Source of the DNA: Bdellovibrio sp.
GTDB lineage: Bacteria; Bdellovibrionota; UBA1018
Length of the DNA: 40,732 nt
Assembly: GCA_016185105.1 (NCBI GenBank)
Contig: JACPOE010000006.1
Span: 1 to 40,732, forward strand
Reading direction: 5' to 3'
This document shows positions 16,111 to 24,691 of the stretch, piece after piece (position 1 is the stretch's first letter; every line of letters begins with the position of its first letter). The notes below the pieces were generated by a model. The model saw nothing but the letters and a program-made list of their open reading frames with translations. It was not told the DNA's origin and made no database searches. Made by a program: the position numbers and the translations under genes.

Positions 16111-16743
16111 ATGGCTATTACGTTATCGAAGGTGAAGATTGCAGGAATCGTGGCAATTGGGGCTATCTGTAGCTCCAGTGCATGGGCTTTGAATATGGAA
16201 GATCGGATGGCCATCTATGACTCTTACGCGTTAGAGGGGCAGGGCGCCATTGCAAAAGCTATCGATAAGGTCACGGGCGCTTTGAGTCGCAACAAGACAG
16301 ACTACTTCTTGAACTACCGATTGGGCTGGTTGTTCTACTTAGCTAAAAAATATAAGAACTCTGTTGAGCACTACCAACAAGCTGGCAATATTGTCACAAC
16401 CAGTGTTGAACCTTGGTTGGGGGCTTCGTTAGTCTATGTGATGAGTGGTGAATATGGGCTCTCTGTGCGGATGTGTGCTGAAGCACTTAAGCGGGATCCT
16501 CAGAACTACACCTGTCTCCAGCGATCTGTTTTTTCCTGGATTCAGCTCAAGGATTATCACAATGCCCTAGAAAAGGTGAATGTCGCTCTAAAACTCTATC
16601 CAACTGATGCGGTGTTTCTAGAGCAGAAAGTCGCTGTGCTTCAGGCTTCAGGGAAACCCGATGAAGCCAAAGATATTGCCACAGTCCTGATCACGGTCAG
16701 TCCTAAGAATGCGTACGCTAAGAAGCTAGTCACTGGCGGATAA
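16111..16743 (+). CDS. Periplasmic TPR-repeat protein
   Basis: Signal peptide (KIAGIVAIGAICSSSAWA, cleavage after AWA near residue 26), then about five TPR-like helix pairs. Typical spacings are DYFLNYRLGWLFYLAKKYKNSVEHY, EPWLGASLVYVMSGEYGLSV, NYTCLQRSVFSWIQLKDYHNA and DAVFLEQKVAVLQASGKPDEA. It should be a soluble periplasmic scaffold. AAAAGGGGG precedes the ATG, and the gene is 11 bases after the barrel gene, so it is the last member of the operon. No terminator hairpin is visible in the 110 bases to the convergent gene. The role is inferred from context: holding the barrel and peptidase together, or binding the peptide product. Confidence 0.8.
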   Translation: MAITLSKVKIAGIVAIGAICSSSAWALNMEDRMAIYDSYALEGQGAIAKAIDKVTGALSRNKTDYFLNYRLGWLFYLAKKYKNSVEHYQQAGNIVTTSVEPWLGASLVYVMSGEYGLSVRMCAEALKRDPQNYTCLQRSVFSWIQLKDYHNALEKVNVALKLYPTDAVFLEQKVAVLQASGKPDEAKDIATVLITVSPKNAYAKKLVTGG

Positions 16744-16853
16744 GGAGCATTCTTTAGTTCTTTAATCTCGCGACGTGGGTCAAATTGGATTCTGGAAAGA
16801 CATAGTTATGTCATACTCAATGCGGTAGGTTCCCTTGCCAGCTGAGCTAGGAG

Positions 16854-18035
16854 TCAGGAGCACTCCTGGTCGTCGAGAGTCACGATAATTTCTGGAGCGG
16901 CCAAAACAGGTGCCTGGCAGAAACCGGAGCTATTCCAGGCCGGTTTACCCAAGGGGAATTGCTTTCTACATTCAGAGAGGTCAATACTGTTCGAAAGTAG
17001 AATAGCTCCGCCATTTAAAACGGCGTTACAGGTTCCGGCGTAGTTCCAAAAATATTCCCAAGGCTGGTTTAAATCGACATCCGTCGTGATTGGGGGGGTG
17101 ATTCGATCCCAGCCCTCATCAAACGGGTACACGGCCTCTCGTGGCAAGGGCAGTTGGATATTTTTTCCAGGGTTGAAAATCCGAGAACGAAGGGTATCGG
17201 CCACTTGCCCATGAAAATATTTCTCAGTATCTGCAAAGAGTGGAAATACTTTGAAGCGCAAGAGATCCTGCGTTGTGTTGAACTCTCCTGTGAAGTACCG
17301 AACGCAGACACCTTCATTGGTTTTTAAAACCCAGTAGTCTTCGTCGGTGCTCATACCTCCTTTGAGTCGGGAGGTGGCTTGGATGGCACCTGGAAAAGGC
17401 GGATTTAGACCCAGAATCGCACTGGACGTTAGTCCAGCGGCGGACATGCCTTTTAGAGAGAGGTAAGGGGTACCCGGTGCGAGAATAATCGAAATTAAAG
17501 CTTTGTCTCCGACCTGGTTGCGATCATAGGATGCGGTACTTACTGGGCCGCGACTCATGTAGAGGCCCAGCCCAAAAGCGGTTCCTCCCATTGCATTAGA
17601 AGATATTTCGCCTTTATTAGGTGAGTACCCAAAATAAGTGTAAGGAGTCCCATTAGGGCCTCGAGCTACTCTTTGGTCGGCGAATATTTTTCTCTCCCAA
17701 CGATAGAAAGCCTTCCCTGTGTGGTTGATTCTCGCAGCAGACAGAGCAGTATTACATAGGTTTTGCTGATAAGTGTCAGAATATGTGGGGCACACGATCG
17801 GGGTAAGACTTGGCGGGCATACTTGGCTTAGGTTGACCGTTTCATTGGAGTTGCCTTTGCTCTTTTGGGGTCTCTTTCCAATCTCCTTAAGGTCAATTGG
17901 AGGGATTGAAAATTCACTGAAAAAAGGCTTGAAGGGGTTGCCTGAATTGCCATTTTTTCCGGCACCACAGCCTGTAAAAATCAGGTTGATTAAAACGAAA
18001 GTAAGGAAATAAACACGAGGGGTAAAGAGGGTCAT
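16854..18035 (-). CDS. Secreted lipoprotein with possible ADP-ribosyltransferase-like core
   Basis: Lipobox LIFTGC (Cys near residue 23), then a Gly/Asn/Ser linker. A Cys-containing region (CPPSLTPIVCPTY) precedes a core with FYRWERKIF (near 110-118) and GTAFGLGLYMSRGP with a following ASYD (near 151-171). The order YR... then G-x-GLY-x-S...A-x-Y resembles the NAD-binding halves of ADP-ribosyltransferase/PARP folds. I cannot point to a certain catalytic Glu, so the enzyme call is a hypothesis. Several other Cys may form disulfides (C263-type single and paired near the end). It is eight bases after the gene at 18044 on the same strand, likely one operon of two secreted proteins. Confidence 0.72.
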   Translation of the reverse strand: MTLFTPRVYFLTFVLINLIFTGCGAGKNGNSGNPFKPFFSEFSIPPIDLKEIGKRPQKSKGNSNETVNLSQVCPPSLTPIVCPTYSDTYQQNLCNTALSAARINHTGKAFYRWERKIFADQRVARGPNGTPYTYFGYSPNKGEISSNAMGGTAFGLGLYMSRGPVSTASYDRNQVGDKALISIILAPGTPYLSLKGMSAAGLTSSAILGLNPPFPGAIQATSRLKGGMSTDEDYWVLKTNEGVCVRYFTGEFNTTQDLLRFKVFPLFADTEKYFHGQVADTLRSRIFNPGKNIQLPLPREAVYPFDEGWDRITPPITTDVDLNQPWEYFWNYAGTCNAVLNGGAILLSNSIDLSECRKQFPLGKPAWNSSGFCQAPVLAAPEIIVTLDDQECS

Positions 18036-18043
18036 TTTGTTCT

Positions 18044-18847
18044 CTACTTTTTGATAAGAATTCCGTGCATTAAAAGAAGTTGTCGAATCCCGAAAGAGGT
18101 GGGTACTTTGGGTTCTTTAAGAGCACCCGTCTTACCCAAACGGTATTCAGAGGGTAAGTGGTTTGCTCTGATCTCCTCTAAGAAGTCAGCTCGGCTATTG
18201 AAAGTTTTTGAGAAGGTATCGAATTCTGCCAATGCCTCTTCATCACTTAGGCCGATATCGTAGGTTTTACCTACTTTGATTTGGTTACCTCGTTTGGAGA
18301 GCCAGTACTCCACTTCAAGATCTGGAAGTTTTGCGTTGATTGTTTTGAACTCGTCTTCGAGCATTCTATCTACACCAGCGGCAACCCCCGCCGAATTCAG
18401 ATAGGAGATGAGACCTAGCGCGGCATTCTCAGGAGAATAGCCCACATGAGAGCGTTGCTCTTCTGCAGTCGGGCCTTCGGTTCCAACTTTTCCATCGAAG
18501 AAACGTCGGACAACCTCTTGTGTCTCGAGCACTTTAAAAAGATCAGGATACAGCCTTGCGTTGATAGCGGTTTCTTCAAAGCCACAGCCGATTTTTAGAA
18601 TATCACAGACGCGAGCCCCGGACACCGGGTCGCGTTGCCGTCTAGCATGGTTGCAAGCGTGCTGGGGCTGAACTTCTCCAAAAGCATGCGGACTGACGTA
18701 GCACTCGCCCTGAAAGGCACAAAGTTCAGTGAATACTTCTTCGCGTTTTGCATTCATCGCATAAAGGATGTGGTCTTTCAGAGTGTTCAAACCTTCATGA
18801 CCCAGCAGGCCGATCGGCGCTGTAGGATGCCCTATTGCACTTGTCAA
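18044..18847 (-). CDS. C-terminal part of a frameshifted secreted lipoprotein
   Basis: This frame begins at a TTG directly after an in-frame TGA and overlaps the end of the upstream lipoprotein frame (18795-19343) by 53 bases. It has no Shine-Dalgarno and no signal peptide. Its composition (HACNHARRQRDP, CDILKIGCGFEE, many Cys) suits an exported protein. The likeliest reading is a single gene of about 430 codons, broken by one base. Deleting one A in TGCAATAGGG near 18837 joins DKC to IGHPTAPIGLL. The family is unknown: it has a helical second half and a Cys-rich middle (CEYV.. to CGF). It would be co-transcribed with the gene at 16854. Confidence 0.62.
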   Translation of the reverse strand: MTSAIGHPTAPIGLLGHEGLNTLKDHILYAMNAKREEVFTELCAFQGECYVSPHAFGEVQPQHACNHARRQRDPVSGARVCDILKIGCGFEETAINARLYPDLFKVLETQEVVRRFFDGKVGTEGPTAEEQRSHVGYSPENAALGLISYLNSAGVAAGVDRMLEDEFKTINAKLPDLEVEYWLSKRGNQIKVGKTYDIGLSDEEALAEFDTFSKTFNSRADFLEEIRANHLPSEYRLGKTGALKEPKVPTSFGIRQLLLMHGILIKK

Positions 18848-19343
18848 TCAGAGTATCGATTCCAGCAGCGAGTTCAGTTTGGGTGAGAATCTTTGAATCA
18901 TCTAAAGGGTGGCTGATGGGCTGATTCTGATCGTCATAAAGAGAAAGGTAATAAGGGCTGCTCGTGTCAGGGTATTTTGGGAAGACGCGCTGAAACCAAT
19001 CTTGCAGAGTATGAAATTTAATGTGCTGATGGTTTTTCAAAAACTTGTCTAGCTGAGCTTCGAAGTTGACGGTCGAAGAAGAGGGCGTAATATTTCTGTT
19101 TACTTCAAGACCGAAAGTGATCAGCTCTAGATCGTAGCTGGGATGAAAAGCCTCGGCCCTCTTTTTGAGAGAAAATTCGGCGGGTTCGGCTTTCTGTTGT
19201 TTCTTCTCGATACCTGGGCGTTTTCTTGTCTCCGAGGCACTGTTGTCCGCAGAGACTGGCCCTTTGCTACCGCACCCGCTGATCAGGGCAAGACTTCCTG
19301 AAACCATCAGAAAGACGGAAAGCGAATTCGGTCGAAACTTCAT
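18795..19343 (-). CDS. N-terminal part of a frameshifted lipoprotein
   Basis: Signal peptide with lipobox ALISGC (Cys near residue 24) and a good AAGGAG seven bases before the ATG. The linker is rich in Ser/Glu/Lys, followed by a domain ending DTLIDKC before the frame runs into about ten residues of apparent nonsense and stops at 18795. The neighbouring frame 18044-18847 continues without such a start signal, so the two are best read as one interrupted gene. The product family is not recognised. Upstream bases 19344-19440 probably hold the promoter; a TTGACT lies there on the minus strand, without a good -10 at 17 bases. Confidence 0.68.
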   Translation of the reverse strand: MKFRPNSLSVFLMVSGSLALISGCGSKGPVSADNSASETRKRPGIEKKQQKAEPAEFSLKKRAEAFHPSYDLELITFGLEVNRNITPSSSTVNFEAQLDKFLKNHQHIKFHTLQDWFQRVFPKYPDTSSPYYLSLYDDQNQPISHPLDDSKILTQTELAAGIDTLIDKCNRASYSADRPAGS

Positions 19344-19440
19344 GGTTCACTCCTTGAAAATGAATCCAATTCCTAAATGAACAGAATAGACTAGTCAATG
19401 TGTTCCAGCCCTAGAGGCCTGGAAATAACGAGCGTCCTCG

Positions 19441-19466
19441 GGAAAAGAAGTGATGCGGTCACTTCT
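19441..19466 (-). terminator. Rho-independent terminator after ilvE
   Basis: On the minus strand the perfect 8-bp stem AGAAGTGA / TCACTTCT with a five-base loop overlaps the last bases of the ilvE stop codon. It is followed by a TTTT run. It ends the mutL-miaA-ppsR-ilvE operon. Confidence 0.6.
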
Positions 19467-20391
19467 AAATAATCGGGGTCAGCCATTTCTTACTAAATAA
19501 GGGGTCTTCTCCGTGGGTAATTTTTTTATACGCGGATCTGACTTTTTCTGTGATTGGACCGCAGTTCCCGTCGAGACCAATTAAACGACCATCAATTTCC
19601 CGAACAGGGGTAATTTCGGCAGCGGTTCCTGTTAAGAAAACTTCGTCTGCACACCAAATTTCGTCCCGCGTGAATCGTGTACAAGTCACCGTGAGACCTT
19701 GAGAGGCAAGGTAGTCCATCACGGATTTTCGAGTAATCCCATTCAGAACTGAATTGAGAGGGGTAGTTTTGATCTCACCACCCTTGACCATGAAAAGATT
19801 TTCTCCGCTACCTTCGGTCAGGTACCCTTCGGCATCCAAAAGGAGGGCTTCGTCATAACCAGCTTCAATAGCCTCTCGTTTGGCCAGGACACTATTTGAG
19901 TATTGCCCAGTAATTTTTCCTTTAGTCATTGCTGAATTTACGTGTGGGCGAATAAAACTAGAGATTTTCAATCGAGCGCCATCTCTCATTCCCTTATCCC
20001 CTAGGTAATTTCCCCATTCCCAGGTGAGAATGGCCACATCAATGGGAGGTTCTTTACCAGGGTAGATTCCCAGAGGGCCATCGCCCACAAAAAGAACAGG
20101 TCGGATGTAGCATTCCTCGAAATGATTGGCTTTGCAAATTTCAAGACTTGCTTGAATGAGTTGATCTAAAGAAAAAGGAATTTTTAAATTAAGAATTTTC
20201 GCACTCTCGAAAAATCGTTCGAGATGTTCACGAAGCTTAAAAACAGCTCCGCCTCCGTTTTTTTGGCGATAAGCACGAATTCCTTCAAAGGCACCATATC
20301 CGTAATGCAATCCATGTGTAAATAGACTGACCTTGGCGCTGTCAGCAGGAAGAATTTTTCCGTTGAACCAAACTTGATCGCCTCGAACCAT
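19465..20391 (-). CDS. ilvE: Branched-chain amino-acid aminotransferase
   Basis: Fold-type IV PLP enzyme. Marks are the N-terminal VWFNGKILP and HGLHYGYGAFEGIRAY, the arginine pair region FKLREHLERF, the catalytic lysine in KGKITGQYSNS (K159 when counted from the chosen ATG), YDEALLLDAEGYLTEGSGENLF and LTGTAAEITPV. It makes valine, leucine and isoleucine from their 2-oxo acids. A longer GTG start at 20403 exists, but GAGG sits about six bases before the ATG at 20391, and VRGDQVWFNG is the usual family start. It is the last gene of the mutL operon, 27 bases after ppsR, and is followed by a hairpin terminator. Confidence 0.93.
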   Translation of the reverse strand: MVRGDQVWFNGKILPADSAKVSLFTHGLHYGYGAFEGIRAYRQKNGGGAVFKLREHLERFFESAKILNLKIPFSLDQLIQASLEICKANHFEECYIRPVLFVGDGPLGIYPGKEPPIDVAILTWEWGNYLGDKGMRDGARLKISSFIRPHVNSAMTKGKITGQYSNSVLAKREAIEAGYDEALLLDAEGYLTEGSGENLFMVKGGEIKTTPLNSVLNGITRKSVMDYLASQGLTVTCTRFTRDEIWCADEVFLTGTAAEITPVREIDGRLIGLDGNCGPITEKVRSAYKKITHGEDPLFSKKWLTPII

Positions 20392-20418
20392 GGAGTACCT
20401 CACTTTATAGCGTGAGTC

Positions 20419-21342
20419 TTACTCCGTTTTTCGTTTTGCGTCCAATGAAGTTGGAGGTTGCATATGACTCGCATGAAGATTTTCTAAAGTATTGGGGGGA
20501 GTTAACCGGCGTGAGGCCATGAGTTTAATGATTTCGGAGGCGGTTTCTTCAAGCGCTTTTCCGGTGACATTGAATACGGGCCAGCGGCGATTGCGCCTAA
20601 AAATCCGATTGGCGTATTCAATTTCCTCATTCACTTTTTCAGGATCAGCATATTCGCCGCCTTTGTCCTGTCCGAGCCTTTCAAGTCTGGCCCGTCGAAT
20701 GGTTGCTAAATCTTGAGCGTCAATGGTCAATCCAATGACCCGGCGCTGATCTACCGCTAGTAATTCCTTTGGGACTTCAAAGCCCTGGATCAGAGGAATA
20801 TTTGCCACCCTCCAGCCCTGATGAGAGAGGTACATGGAAAGAGGAGTCTTGGAGGTTCTTGAAATTCCTAAAATAATCAGGTCTGCCTTTTCAAGGCCGG
20901 TGAGTTCTCTACCGTCGTCGTGAGCAATGGTATATTCCATTGCCGCTATTCTTTCAAAGTAGCTTTCGTTCACATCGTGAAGGAGTCCGGCCACAGATTT
21001 AGGCTGGTATCCGAAGTAGCTAGCCAGACCCACTAAGAGTGGACCCAGTAAGTCCACGCAAGGAATCGATTTTTCCCTCGCCTTATTTGCAAGAAACGCC
21101 CTTAAGGAAGGAGATACGATTGTATACACCAAAAGGTCATGGTTAACGGCCGCATCTTCACAGATGGCCTCAATCTGGGCTTCCATTCGTACATTCTTGT
21201 AGCGGGTGAAATAGACGTTCTGATTCCCGAACTGAACCATTGCAGCTTTGGCCATCTGAGCCGCAGTTTCACCCGTCCCATCTGAAAGTATAATGATTCG
21301 GCGTTCGGCTTGACCTCGGATAGGATTTTCATTTTCACTCAT
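20419..21342 (-). CDS. ppsR: PEP synthase/pyruvate phosphate dikinase regulatory protein (kinase/phosphorylase, DUF299)
   Basis: The family start RRIIILSDGTGETA is followed by the P-loop-like GISRTSKTPLSMYLSHQG and the C-terminal YANRIFRRNRRWPVFNVTGKALEETASEI. These bifunctional proteins phosphorylate (using ADP) and dephosphorylate (using Pi) a threonine on PEP synthase or PPDK, switching gluconeogenesis. Which target exists here is not visible. The first in-frame ATG is 21354, but GGAGAG at 21347-21352 fits the second one at 21342, so I chose it. Its start overlaps the end of miaA by eight bases. It ends in a polar tail beyond the usual family C-terminus. Assignment is strong at family level. 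Confidence 0.88.
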   Translation of the reverse strand: MSENENPIRGQAERRIIILSDGTGETAAQMAKAAMVQFGNQNVYFTRYKNVRMEAQIEAICEDAAVNHDLLVYTIVSPSLRAFLANKAREKSIPCVDLLGPLLVGLASYFGYQPKSVAGLLHDVNESYFERIAAMEYTIAHDDGRELTGLEKADLIILGISRTSKTPLSMYLSHQGWRVANIPLIQGFEVPKELLAVDQRRVIGLTIDAQDLATIRRARLERLGQDKGGEYADPEKVNEEIEYANRIFRRNRRWPVFNVTGKALEETASEIIKLMASRRLTPPNTLENLHASHMQPPTSLDAKRKTE

Positions 21343-22309
21343 GGGACTCTCCATACATTCTTTCTAGTTCTAGATCCAACAAGGACTTGTCCTGATCTAG
21401 AACAAAACGTTTCGAATGAACTCCCTTTTTACAAAAGCCATTAAACCAAGTTCTTTGGGCTTTGACTAGCTGTCGTGTGGCTAGTTCAATTTCACTCTGG
21501 AGGCCAGCCATTCCTATAGGGGGCTTTCGTCCTGCGGGGCGTTCATTTTTTAAGTAGGCCGATACCTGAGCGTAACCAATGGCTTTCAATGCTCTGCATT
21601 CAGGAAAGAGTCTGACGATTTCCTCATATTCCTGCACCAAACCCTGGGAAAGCATTTGCTGAGTTCTCTGGTGAATTCGACGATGAAGTTCTTCCGTCGG
21701 TCTGTCTAAAATCCAGAGTTCGAACGCGGGGTCTGGTTCGGTCGGGCTTTGCTCCTCTAACTCTGTGGGAGTTTTTCCTGAGGTCTCAAAAATTTCAATA
21801 GTTCGAATTAATCGGTAGCGATCCGCACGTCCGATTTTTTCGGCAGCACGTGGGTCAATTTGATGGACTTGAGAATAGAGATCCGGGTTTGAGACACCCT
21901 CTAATCTTTTCCGAATTTCTGGCTGTGTGGCTGGGGCATCCCAAATCCCAAAAAGAAGAGCCTTTAAATAGAATCCGGTCCCACCCACAATTAAGGCTCT
22001 TTTGCCCTTGGACTCAATTTTTTCAATCGCAGACCGTGCAGCGCGCGAAAATTCGCCAGCGGTGAAAGGTTCGTTAGGGTTTAAAATGTCCACGAGATGG
22101 TGTGGAACACGACGAAGTTCTTCTGTTGATGGCTTTGCGGTCCCGATGTTCATCAGACGGTAGACTAAAAGGCTGTCGGCGTTGATAATTTCGACATTCC
22201 CCAACTTTTCTGCAAACTCTAGAGCAATTTGTGACTTTCCAGTTGCAGTCGGCCCGGTCAAAATTCCAATTCTTTTATTCTCTGATTTCATCTTCTCTGT
22301 TCGAGACAT
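21335..22309 (-). CDS. miaA: tRNA dimethylallyltransferase
   Basis: P-loop GILTGPTATGKSQIALEFA (the GPTATGKS Walker A), then NADSLLVYRLMNIGTAKPS, PHHLVDILNP, FTAGEFSRAAR and VGGTGFYLKALLFG. These are the successive motifs of MiaA, which adds a dimethylallyl group from DMAPP to A37 of tRNAs reading UNN codons. Where many homologues have DSMQVYR, this one has DSLLVYR. It lies one base after the mutL stop and overlaps ppsR, so it is an operon gene. Length of 324 is usual. A second ATG six codons in (22291) is also possible. The mutL-miaA order is common across bacteria. Confidence 0.93.
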   Translation of the reverse strand: MSRTEKMKSENKRIGILTGPTATGKSQIALEFAEKLGNVEIINADSLLVYRLMNIGTAKPSTEELRRVPHHLVDILNPNEPFTAGEFSRAARSAIEKIESKGKRALIVGGTGFYLKALLFGIWDAPATQPEIRKRLEGVSNPDLYSQVHQIDPRAAEKIGRADRYRLIRTIEIFETSGKTPTELEEQSPTEPDPAFELWILDRPTEELHRRIHQRTQQMLSQGLVQEYEEIVRLFPECRALKAIGYAQVSAYLKNERPAGRKPPIGMAGLQSEIELATRQLVKAQRTWFNGFCKKGVHSKRFVLDQDKSLLDLELERMYGESHE

Positions 22310-22310
22310 T

Positions 22311-24263
22311 TCAGCTGGAATTCACTCTTCGTTGAAACCACTCTTCAATCTTGCTCTTTGAGAGTTTTACAAGAGTAGGTCTACCGTGTGGACAATTCCA
22401 GGGATGCTCACACTTAAGGAGGTCTTGATAAAGAGTTTCCATTTCTTCTTTTTCCAAAGGTTCTCCAGCACGAACGGACGAATGGCAGGCTTGGCTCGCA
22501 AGGCCTTCAAAAAGTGTAGCATCGACTAAGGAGCTTGGCTCTAGTGAATTGCTACACTGGTCTTCTTTATCCTGGACGCAGCGATCTACCAAATTTCGGA
22601 GTCTCGCCTTCACTTCTCGATTTCCCCAGTCGGCGGGAACGGCCTTAAAAATCAGCGAGTCTGAACCGAGCAGTTCGACACTAAATCCAAGCTGGGAGAG
22701 TTCCGGAATTTTTCGCTCCAAAACCTCCAAGGATTCTGGGGGAACGCGGATGGGTTCGGGGATCAACAGTGTTTGGGAGACTATTCCGTCTGAATTCGAA
22801 TCCTTTTGGAGAAGCCTTTTTTTAAGAAGTTCATAACGCACTCGCTCGTGGGCAGCGTGCTGATCGACCAAGAGAACTGTGTCACCAGTCTCCATCAGAA
22901 AGTAGGTGTGAAAAAGACTTCCGATGAGGCGCCCTTCTCGTGGAAATGGCTCGGATAAGGGCTTTTCCAGTACTGGGGCACGGGATGGTGCGGCCTCTGA
23001 AGCTTCCAATTTCTGCGCGGTCTCTTCCCAGTAGAGTCGGCGTTCAGTTGGAACGGATTCATAGGTAGACGTCCGAGTGAAAGTTTCTTCCGAGGCGAAC
23101 TTCCCTGTTTCTTGCTCGTGTCTGACTGGTTCAGCTGTTTTTGTGGGGGGAAAAAACTCCTGAGGAATTTTCTCAGCGGTTTGGTTTTGAGAGGTAAGCG
23201 ACGGGGAGAACCTCGGAATGGCCGGAGCTCCTTTTTCCAAAACCATCTTTCGGACCAGTTCATGAATGGTACTGAAGACCTTTCGGCTATCTAAAAAACG
23301 AATTTCCGATTTCGTTGGGTGCACATTGACATCGATGGCTGCCGGATTGACTTGAATTAGCACGGCCACAGCAGGGTATTGGCCTGGCAAAAGGAGCTGC
23401 CGAAAGGGGGCCAACACTGCTTGCTGCAGAAGTCGATCCTTGATTGCTCTTTGATTTACAACTTGAACCAGTTTCTTGCTGCTTCCTGCACTCAGGCCTT
23501 GGAGCCAGTGAATTCGAATTTGCAAACCTAGATCTCTCATTCCGTCCTGTTCGGAATGAGCCGAGCAAATAGGAAAGTCTTCACCGTCCGATAAAATTTG
23601 ACGAGCTCGGTCGGCTTCGCTCTGTGGGCGCAAGTCCAAAACCGTACGTTCGTTACTAAACAACCGAAAGCCAACGTGGGGATAAGCCAAGGCTAAACGT
23701 TCCATCCACTCCCGCACAGCGGCAACTTCCGCAGAGCTAGATTTTAAAAACTTTAAACGCGCAGGAAGGGTTGCAAATAAACTACTCGCCCGAATTCGAG
23801 TTCCGTGAGCGGAGTGTAAGAAGTGGCCGAAGGTGACTCGTCTGACTTGGCCCTTGCCTTGTTCATGCGTAATTCCGTCACCAACACGAAGTTCGTAAGC
23901 CAGTTCCTCGTCTAAACCGCGAGATAGGATGCTCAGGTCTGAAACAGCGGCAACACTAGGGAGAGCTTCTCCTCGGAATCCTAAGGTTTGAATTTTTTCT
24001 AAGTCTTCGAGAGTCTTTAGTTTGCTAGTGGCATGGCGCTCGATACACAAGGCGAGGTCTTCAGCATTCATTCCACTGCCATTGTCAAGAATTTCGATTA
24101 GGTTTTTTCCACCTTCTTCTAGGGTAACCTGGACTTCGGTTGCTCCCGCGTCCAAGGAGTTTTCGAGCAACTCCTTGACTACGCTTGCGGGACGTTCGAT
24201 AACTTCTCCAGCAGCAATCTTTTCCGCAAGGCCAGGGGGAAGACGGTGAATTCGGTTTGCCAT
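22311..24263 (-). CDS. mutL: DNA mismatch repair protein MutL
   Basis: The GHKL ATPase N-terminus is complete: IAAGEVIERPASVVKELLENSLDAG, DNGSGM and TLGFRGEALPSVAAVSD. A variable linker (about residues 340-450, rich in Glu, Ser and Pro) leads to the dimerisation domain. The endonuclease motif DQHAAHERVRYE is intact, together with ACHSSVRAGEP and CPHGRPT. MutL should therefore nick DNA itself, as in most bacteria without MutH. No mutS is in the window. It is the first gene of a minus-strand operon. The start ATG lacks a clear Shine-Dalgarno; 80 bases separate it from the divergent rhodanese gene and must hold both promoters. Length of 650 is normal. Confidence 0.95.
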   Translation of the reverse strand: MANRIHRLPPGLAEKIAAGEVIERPASVVKELLENSLDAGATEVQVTLEEGGKNLIEILDNGSGMNAEDLALCIERHATSKLKTLEDLEKIQTLGFRGEALPSVAAVSDLSILSRGLDEELAYELRVGDGITHEQGKGQVRRVTFGHFLHSAHGTRIRASSLFATLPARLKFLKSSSAEVAAVREWMERLALAYPHVGFRLFSNERTVLDLRPQSEADRARQILSDGEDFPICSAHSEQDGMRDLGLQIRIHWLQGLSAGSSKKLVQVVNQRAIKDRLLQQAVLAPFRQLLLPGQYPAVAVLIQVNPAAIDVNVHPTKSEIRFLDSRKVFSTIHELVRKMVLEKGAPAIPRFSPSLTSQNQTAEKIPQEFFPPTKTAEPVRHEQETGKFASEETFTRTSTYESVPTERRLYWEETAQKLEASEAAPSRAPVLEKPLSEPFPREGRLIGSLFHTYFLMETGDTVLLVDQHAAHERVRYELLKKRLLQKDSNSDGIVSQTLLIPEPIRVPPESLEVLERKIPELSQLGFSVELLGSDSLIFKAVPADWGNREVKARLRNLVDRCVQDKEDQCSNSLEPSSLVDATLFEGLASQACHSSVRAGEPLEKEEMETLYQDLLKCEHPWNCPHGRPTLVKLSKSKIEEWFQRRVNSS

Positions 24264-24343
24264 ATCGGTGGGACTTCACCACGTTGCTGGTCCACTGGCA
24301 AGCACTTTGGAGAGAACTAAAGCTTAATAAAAGGGGTACCAGT

Positions 24344-24691
24344 ATGTTTCAGAAAATTTCAATGTCCGATTTGAATGCTAAGCTGAAAACACTTTCTGCC
24401 AAGGAAATTATTTTAGATGTAAGGTCCTCTGAGGAATATCTAGATGGACACGTTCCAGGGAGCACAAATATTCCATACGATGAAGTTGAGGGGCATTTTG
24501 AGGATCTTAAAAAACTAGAAAGAGTTTACATTCATTGTCAGGCAGGAAAGCGCGCTCAAATTGCGGCACAAACGTTAGTCCAAAAAGGGCTGAAAAACTT
24601 GGTTTGTGTTAGCCAAGGTGGAATGGGCGAATGGATTGAGGCAGGTTTTCCGGTAGAAAAAGGGAAGTCCTACAGCTACAACCCCAAGTAG
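24344..24691 (+). CDS. Single-domain rhodanese-like protein
   Basis: A 115-residue rhodanese domain: ILDVRSSEEYLDGHVPGSTNIP (the CH2A-type start), then the active loop HCQAGKRAQ with Cys65. The loop is six residues long, typical of sulfurtransferases of the GlpE/PspE type. It should move sulfane sulfur to a thiol or cyanide acceptor in the cytoplasm. An ATG 87 bases earlier (24257) is in frame but would overlap mutL. AAAAGGGG precedes the chosen ATG. Its 3' end overlaps the opposite-strand ORF at 24676 by 16 bases. It is a standalone gene with no sulfur-metabolism neighbour, so the substrate cannot be named. Confidence 0.88.
   Translation: MFQKISMSDLNAKLKTLSAKEIILDVRSSEEYLDGHVPGSTNIPYDEVEGHFEDLKKLERVYIHCQAGKRAQIAAQTLVQKGLKNLVCVSQGGMGEWIEAGFPVEKGKSYSYNPK

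Noticed and set aside
16799-16812. Palindrome GACATA-GT-TATGTC between convergent genes
   Set aside because: The 6-bp arms are short and there is no T-run. It is not better than chance in a gap of 110 bases.
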